Assembly (NCBI GenBank): GCA_030636065.1
Contig: DAOVXR010000081.1
Location: 1 to 7,414, forward strand
DNA length: 7,414 bases
Direction: 5' to 3'
Source of the DNA: Sedimentisphaerales bacterium
GTDB lineage: Bacteria; Planctomycetota; Phycisphaerae; Sedimentisphaerales; SM23-30
Part shown: positions 4,838-7,414 of the stretch, in pieces
How positions within the stretch are numbered: the stretch's first letter is position 1
Layout of the letters: each line of letters opens with the position of its first letter
Position numbers and translations under genes: made by a program
Notes under the pieces: generated by a model
What the model saw: only the letters and a program-made list of their open reading frames with translations
Databases searched by the model: none
What the model was told of the DNA's origin: nothing

Positions 4838-6439
4838 TTGATTAGAATCAGAGACATAACATTACCATTCGATCATAAAGAAGAAGCCCTGGCCGGTAGT
4901 ATTCCGGCACGTCTCGGTATTCCTGATAGCCGAATCCTCACCTTTACCATAGTCCACAAGTCCATAGACGCAAGGCGTAAAAATCGTATTGTGGCTGTTT
5001 ATACGATAGACGTGGAAATAGAAAACGAGTCTGAACTGCTTTCCGAATTTTCGAAGGACATTCGGATTTCCGCTGCGCCCTGTATGAATTATCAGCTACC
5101 AACGGTTGGCAATATACACGGTCCGAGTCCTGTTATTGTTGGAAGTGGCCCCTGTGGCCTCTTTGTTGCCTTGATCCTTGCTCAACTGGGCTTTAAGCCT
5201 GTACTGATAGAAAGAGGAAAGGAAGTCAGTTCGAGAATAAAGGACGTCCGGAACTTTTGGCATAAGGGACAGCTTGACCCGGAATCTAATGTGCAGTTCG
5301 GTGAAGGCGGAGCAGGTACTTTTTCCGACGGGAAACTTACCACCCGGATAAAGGATAAATATAACCGTTCAGGAAAAGTTCTTGAAGAATTCGTAAGGGC
5401 CGGAGCACCGGAAGAAATACTCTATCAGGCCAGGCCTCATATCGGCACAGACAATCTCGTTAAGATTGTAAAGAATCTTCGCAATACGATTATCTCGTCA
5501 GGTGGACAGGTTCGTTTTGAGACAAAACTGACAGGTATTAAAATAAAAGACGGCAGAGTTGTCGGCGCAATTGTTGACGACTCTGAAACTATCGAGACAG
5601 GTACCATAGTGCTTGCTCTGGGACACAGCGCGAGAGACACATTCGAGATGCTGTATCGACTGGACGTCCCTATGGAGGCAAAGCCGTTTTCAATAGGTGT
5701 TCGTATCGAGCATCCCCAGAGTTTGATAGACAAGACTCAGTACGGCAGATTCGCATCGCATCGACTTCTTGGCCCGGCTGAATATAAGCTGGTGTGTCAC
5801 TGCGGGAATGGTCGCTCGGCATATACTTTTTGTATGTGTCCCGGCGGAGAGGTGATCGCTTCTTCATCCGAATCAGGCGGCATAGTAACAAACGGTATGA
5901 GCTGTTATTCTCGAAATCATTCTAACGCAAACAGCGCCTTGTTAGTAGGTGTTGCCCCACGGGATTTCGGAGGCACAAGCCCATTGGCAGGCATTGAGTT
6001 CCAACGAAAATGGGAGCGAAAAGCCTTCGAGACCGGAGGCAATAACTACTTTGCGCCTGTCCAGCTTGTCGGTGATTTCTGCTCCGGCCGGTCTTCGAGT
6101 TCACTGGGAGAGGTTTGCCCGTCATATACTCCGGGAATCACACCGTGCAACCTTGCGGAATGCCTGCCTGAATTTGTCGTTGAAACCCTCCGTCTGGCGA
6201 TCCCACAGATGGACAAAAAACTCACAGGCTTCGCGAAAAACGATGCGGTTATGACCGCGGTAGAATCGAGAAGTTCTTCACCGATAAGGATTGTCAGGGA
6301 TGAGACTTTGCAGAGCACCGCTGTTAAAGGGCTATACCCTGCCGGTGAAGGCGCAGGCTACGCCGGTGGAATAATCTCTACAGCCGTCGATGGAATCAAA
6401 ATAGCTGAAGCCATAAGTAGCAAAACATATTTCACTTGA
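4838..6439 (+). CDS. FAD-dependent dehydrogenase, COG2509 type (uncharacterised NAD(P)/FAD-dependent oxidoreductase)
   Basis: A 533-aa cytosolic flavoprotein of a widespread family without an assigned substrate. An N-terminal domain (about 1-90, starting with RIRDITLPFDH) precedes the Rossmann FAD site VIVGSGPCGLFVALILAQLG (99-118), with acidic ERG at 125-127 closing the dinucleotide fold. Family motifs follow: FGEGGAGTFSDGKLTTR (154-170), IVLALGHSARDTFEML (257-272), FCMCPGGEVIASSSE (331-345) and the C-terminal FAD-binding LYPAGEGAGYAGGIISTAVDG (499-519). Length and motifs are complete. There is no ATG near the expected N-terminus; TTG at 4838 matches the family start, with a rather distant AGGGA at 4822-4826. 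The TTG overlaps the stop of an upstream 42-codon open frame, hinting at former translational coupling. The gene ends with two adjacent stops (TGATAG). The next gene starts 83 bp on in the same direction. Confidence 0.87.
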   Translation: MIRIRDITLPFDHKEEALAGSIPARLGIPDSRILTFTIVHKSIDARRKNRIVAVYTIDVEIENESELLSEFSKDIRISAAPCMNYQLPTVGNIHGPSPVIVGSGPCGLFVALILAQLGFKPVLIERGKEVSSRIKDVRNFWHKGQLDPESNVQFGEGGAGTFSDGKLTTRIKDKYNRSGKVLEEFVRAGAPEEILYQARPHIGTDNLVKIVKNLRNTIISSGGQVRFETKLTGIKIKDGRVVGAIVDDSETIETGTIVLALGHSARDTFEMLYRLDVPMEAKPFSIGVRIEHPQSLIDKTQYGRFASHRLLGPAEYKLVCHCGNGRSAYTFCMCPGGEVIASSSESGGIVTNGMSCYSRNHSNANSALLVGVAPRDFGGTSPLAGIEFQRKWERKAFETGGNNYFAPVQLVGDFCSGRSSSSLGEVCPSYTPGITPCNLAECLPEFVVETLRLAIPQMDKKLTGFAKNDAVMTAVESRSSSPIRIVRDETLQSTAVKGLYPAGEGAGYAGGIISTAVDGIKIAEAISSKTYFT

Positions 6440-6522
6440 TAGCTATTGCTGTTTTGGTTAAAAAAGGTAGTGCTTTGTTTGTGTATTTTTTCTGAGATTG
6501 TTCATAGTGAAAGGAAATGATT

Positions 6523-7414
6523 ATGAAATTAAACCGAAAGCTCAAAATGGGTATGATTGGCGGTGGTCCAGGCGCCTTTATCGGCGAAGTGCACCGAAAA
6601 GCGTCCAGCCTGGACTATGGCATCGAGTTGGTCGCGGGGGCGTTTGACATTAATCCGCGAAAGTCAAAGCAGATGGGGCGTGAGCTAAATCTCAACTCAA
6701 AAAGGACTTATCGCAATTATGAGGAGATGATCGAGCAGGAACTCAAGCTGCCTGATGGTGAGCGGATCGACTTTGTCTCGGTTACGACCCCGAATAACTG
6801 GCATTTTCCAATTGCCCGTGATTTTCTCAACGCCGGCTTCCACGTTATGTGCGAAAAGCCTATGACCCTTAATGTCAGGGAAGCCAGGGAATTGCAGAAG
6901 GTAGTCAGGAAAACCCGCAGGGTTTTCGGTCTTATGCACAATTATACAGGCTACCCGATGGTCAAATTGGCTCGCCAGATGGTGCATGAGGGTGATATTG
7001 GCAAGGTACGCAAGATAGTTGTACAGTATCCGCAGGGTTGGCTGGCACAGCCTATCGAGCGAACCGGACAGATGCAGGCTGCATGGCGTACCGATCCCAA
7101 GCAGAGTGGCGGCGCCGGAAGCATGGGGGACATTGGCACTCATGCGGAGAACATGGCGGAATATATTACCGGGCTGAAAATCAGCCATGTTTGCGCAGAC
7201 CTGACGACGTTCGTTAAGGGGCGGCGGCTGGATGACGACGGCAACTGCCTGCTTCGTTATAGTAACGGCGCTCATGGTGTATTATATGTCAGCCAGATTT
7301 CTATCGGCGAAGAAAATAATTTTGCTATATGGATTTACGGTGAAGAGGGTGGGGTGGAATGGCATCAGGAAAATCCTAATTATCTACATATTAAGGATGC
7401 CAACGGCGCCGAGC
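6523..7414 (+). CDS. Gfo/Idh/MocA family NAD(P)-dependent oxidoreductase, N-terminal part
   Basis: The first 297 codons are present; the gene continues past the right edge. Family members oxidise or reduce sugars, inositols and related polyols with NAD(P). Seen here: the dinucleotide-binding strand-loop MGMIGGGPGAFIGEVHR (9-25); FDINPRK (41-47), where the acidic residue usually selects the cofactor; SVTTPNNWHF (86-95); HVMCEKPMTL (107-116) with the family EKP and its Lys112; and the second-domain motif GSMGDIGTHAENMAEYI (199-215), where His207 is the likely catalytic histidine. The N-terminus lacks a twin-arginine signal, so a cytosolic place is expected. AAGGAA at 6511-6516 lies six bases before the ATG; an in-frame ATG at 6517 is too close to it. 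With a sulfatase remnant nearby, a role in breakdown of sulfated glycans is possible but not shown. Confidence 0.9.
   Translation, partial: MKLNRKLKMGMIGGGPGAFIGEVHRKASSLDYGIELVAGAFDINPRKSKQMGRELNLNSKRTYRNYEEMIEQELKLPDGERIDFVSVTTPNNWHFPIARDFLNAGFHVMCEKPMTLNVREARELQKVVRKTRRVFGLMHNYTGYPMVKLARQMVHEGDIGKVRKIVVQYPQGWLAQPIERTGQMQAAWRTDPKQSGGAGSMGDIGTHAENMAEYITGLKISHVCADLTTFVKGRRLDDDGNCLLRYSNGAHGVLYVSQISIGEENNFAIWIYGEEGGVEWHQENPNYLHIKDANGAE

Noticed and set aside
6440..6522. Promoter or terminator between the FAD dehydrogenase and the Gfo/Idh/MocA gene
   Set aside because: AT-rich with T-runs but no convincing stem or paired -35/-10 boxes; only the AAGGAA ribosome site at 6511-6516 is clear.

Overview
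The window looks like chromosomal DNA of an anaerobic PVC-group bacterium, most likely a planctomycete of the Phycisphaerae/Sedimentisphaerales type. This is inferred from the gene mix: a twin-arginine sulfatase remnant, a Gfo/Idh/MocA oxidoreductase and a UROD-like methyltransferase start beside housekeeping genes. No marker gene proves it.

Left part (1-2362, minus strand): a housekeeping run read right to left. A good sigma70-type promoter (2334-2362) precedes purA (adenylosuccinate synthetase, 427 aa). Then come uppS (undecaprenyl diphosphate synthase, 255 aa) and the first 23 codons of a uroporphyrinogen-decarboxylase-family protein that leaves the window.

Middle (2363-4449, plus strand): after a non-coding leader comes a two-gene DarT-DarG toxin-antitoxin/anti-phage module. 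DarT ADP-ribosylates thymidine in single-stranded DNA. DarG removes the mark with its macrodomain and binds the toxin with its C-terminal part. The module has its own strong promoter (TTGCCA-16-TATAAT) and is visibly more AT-rich than the genes to the left. The toxin gene carries a perfect 54-bp in-frame tandem duplication: 18 residues (FYFCPRSIMLYILYMGNH) occur twice, doubling the conserved PRS-x-MLY segment of the catalytic domain. The antitoxin looks intact and keeps Lys80.

Right part (4450-7414, plus strand): a sulfatase gene broken after about 54 codons (twin-arginine signal plus the start of the sulfatase fold) ends in a hairpin. About 160 bp of non-coding or decayed sequence with a second GC-rich hairpin follow. 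Next are an intact FAD-dependent dehydrogenase of the COG2509 type (533 aa, TTG start) and the first 297 codons of a Gfo/Idh/MocA oxidoreductase that runs off the right edge.

Most unusual points: the duplication inside darT; an extended anti-Shine-Dalgarno-like sequence in the darT promoter region that could pair with the darT ribosome binding site and start codon; and the scarred stretch between darG and the FAD dehydrogenase, where one gene 5' end and perhaps another gene 3' end meet.
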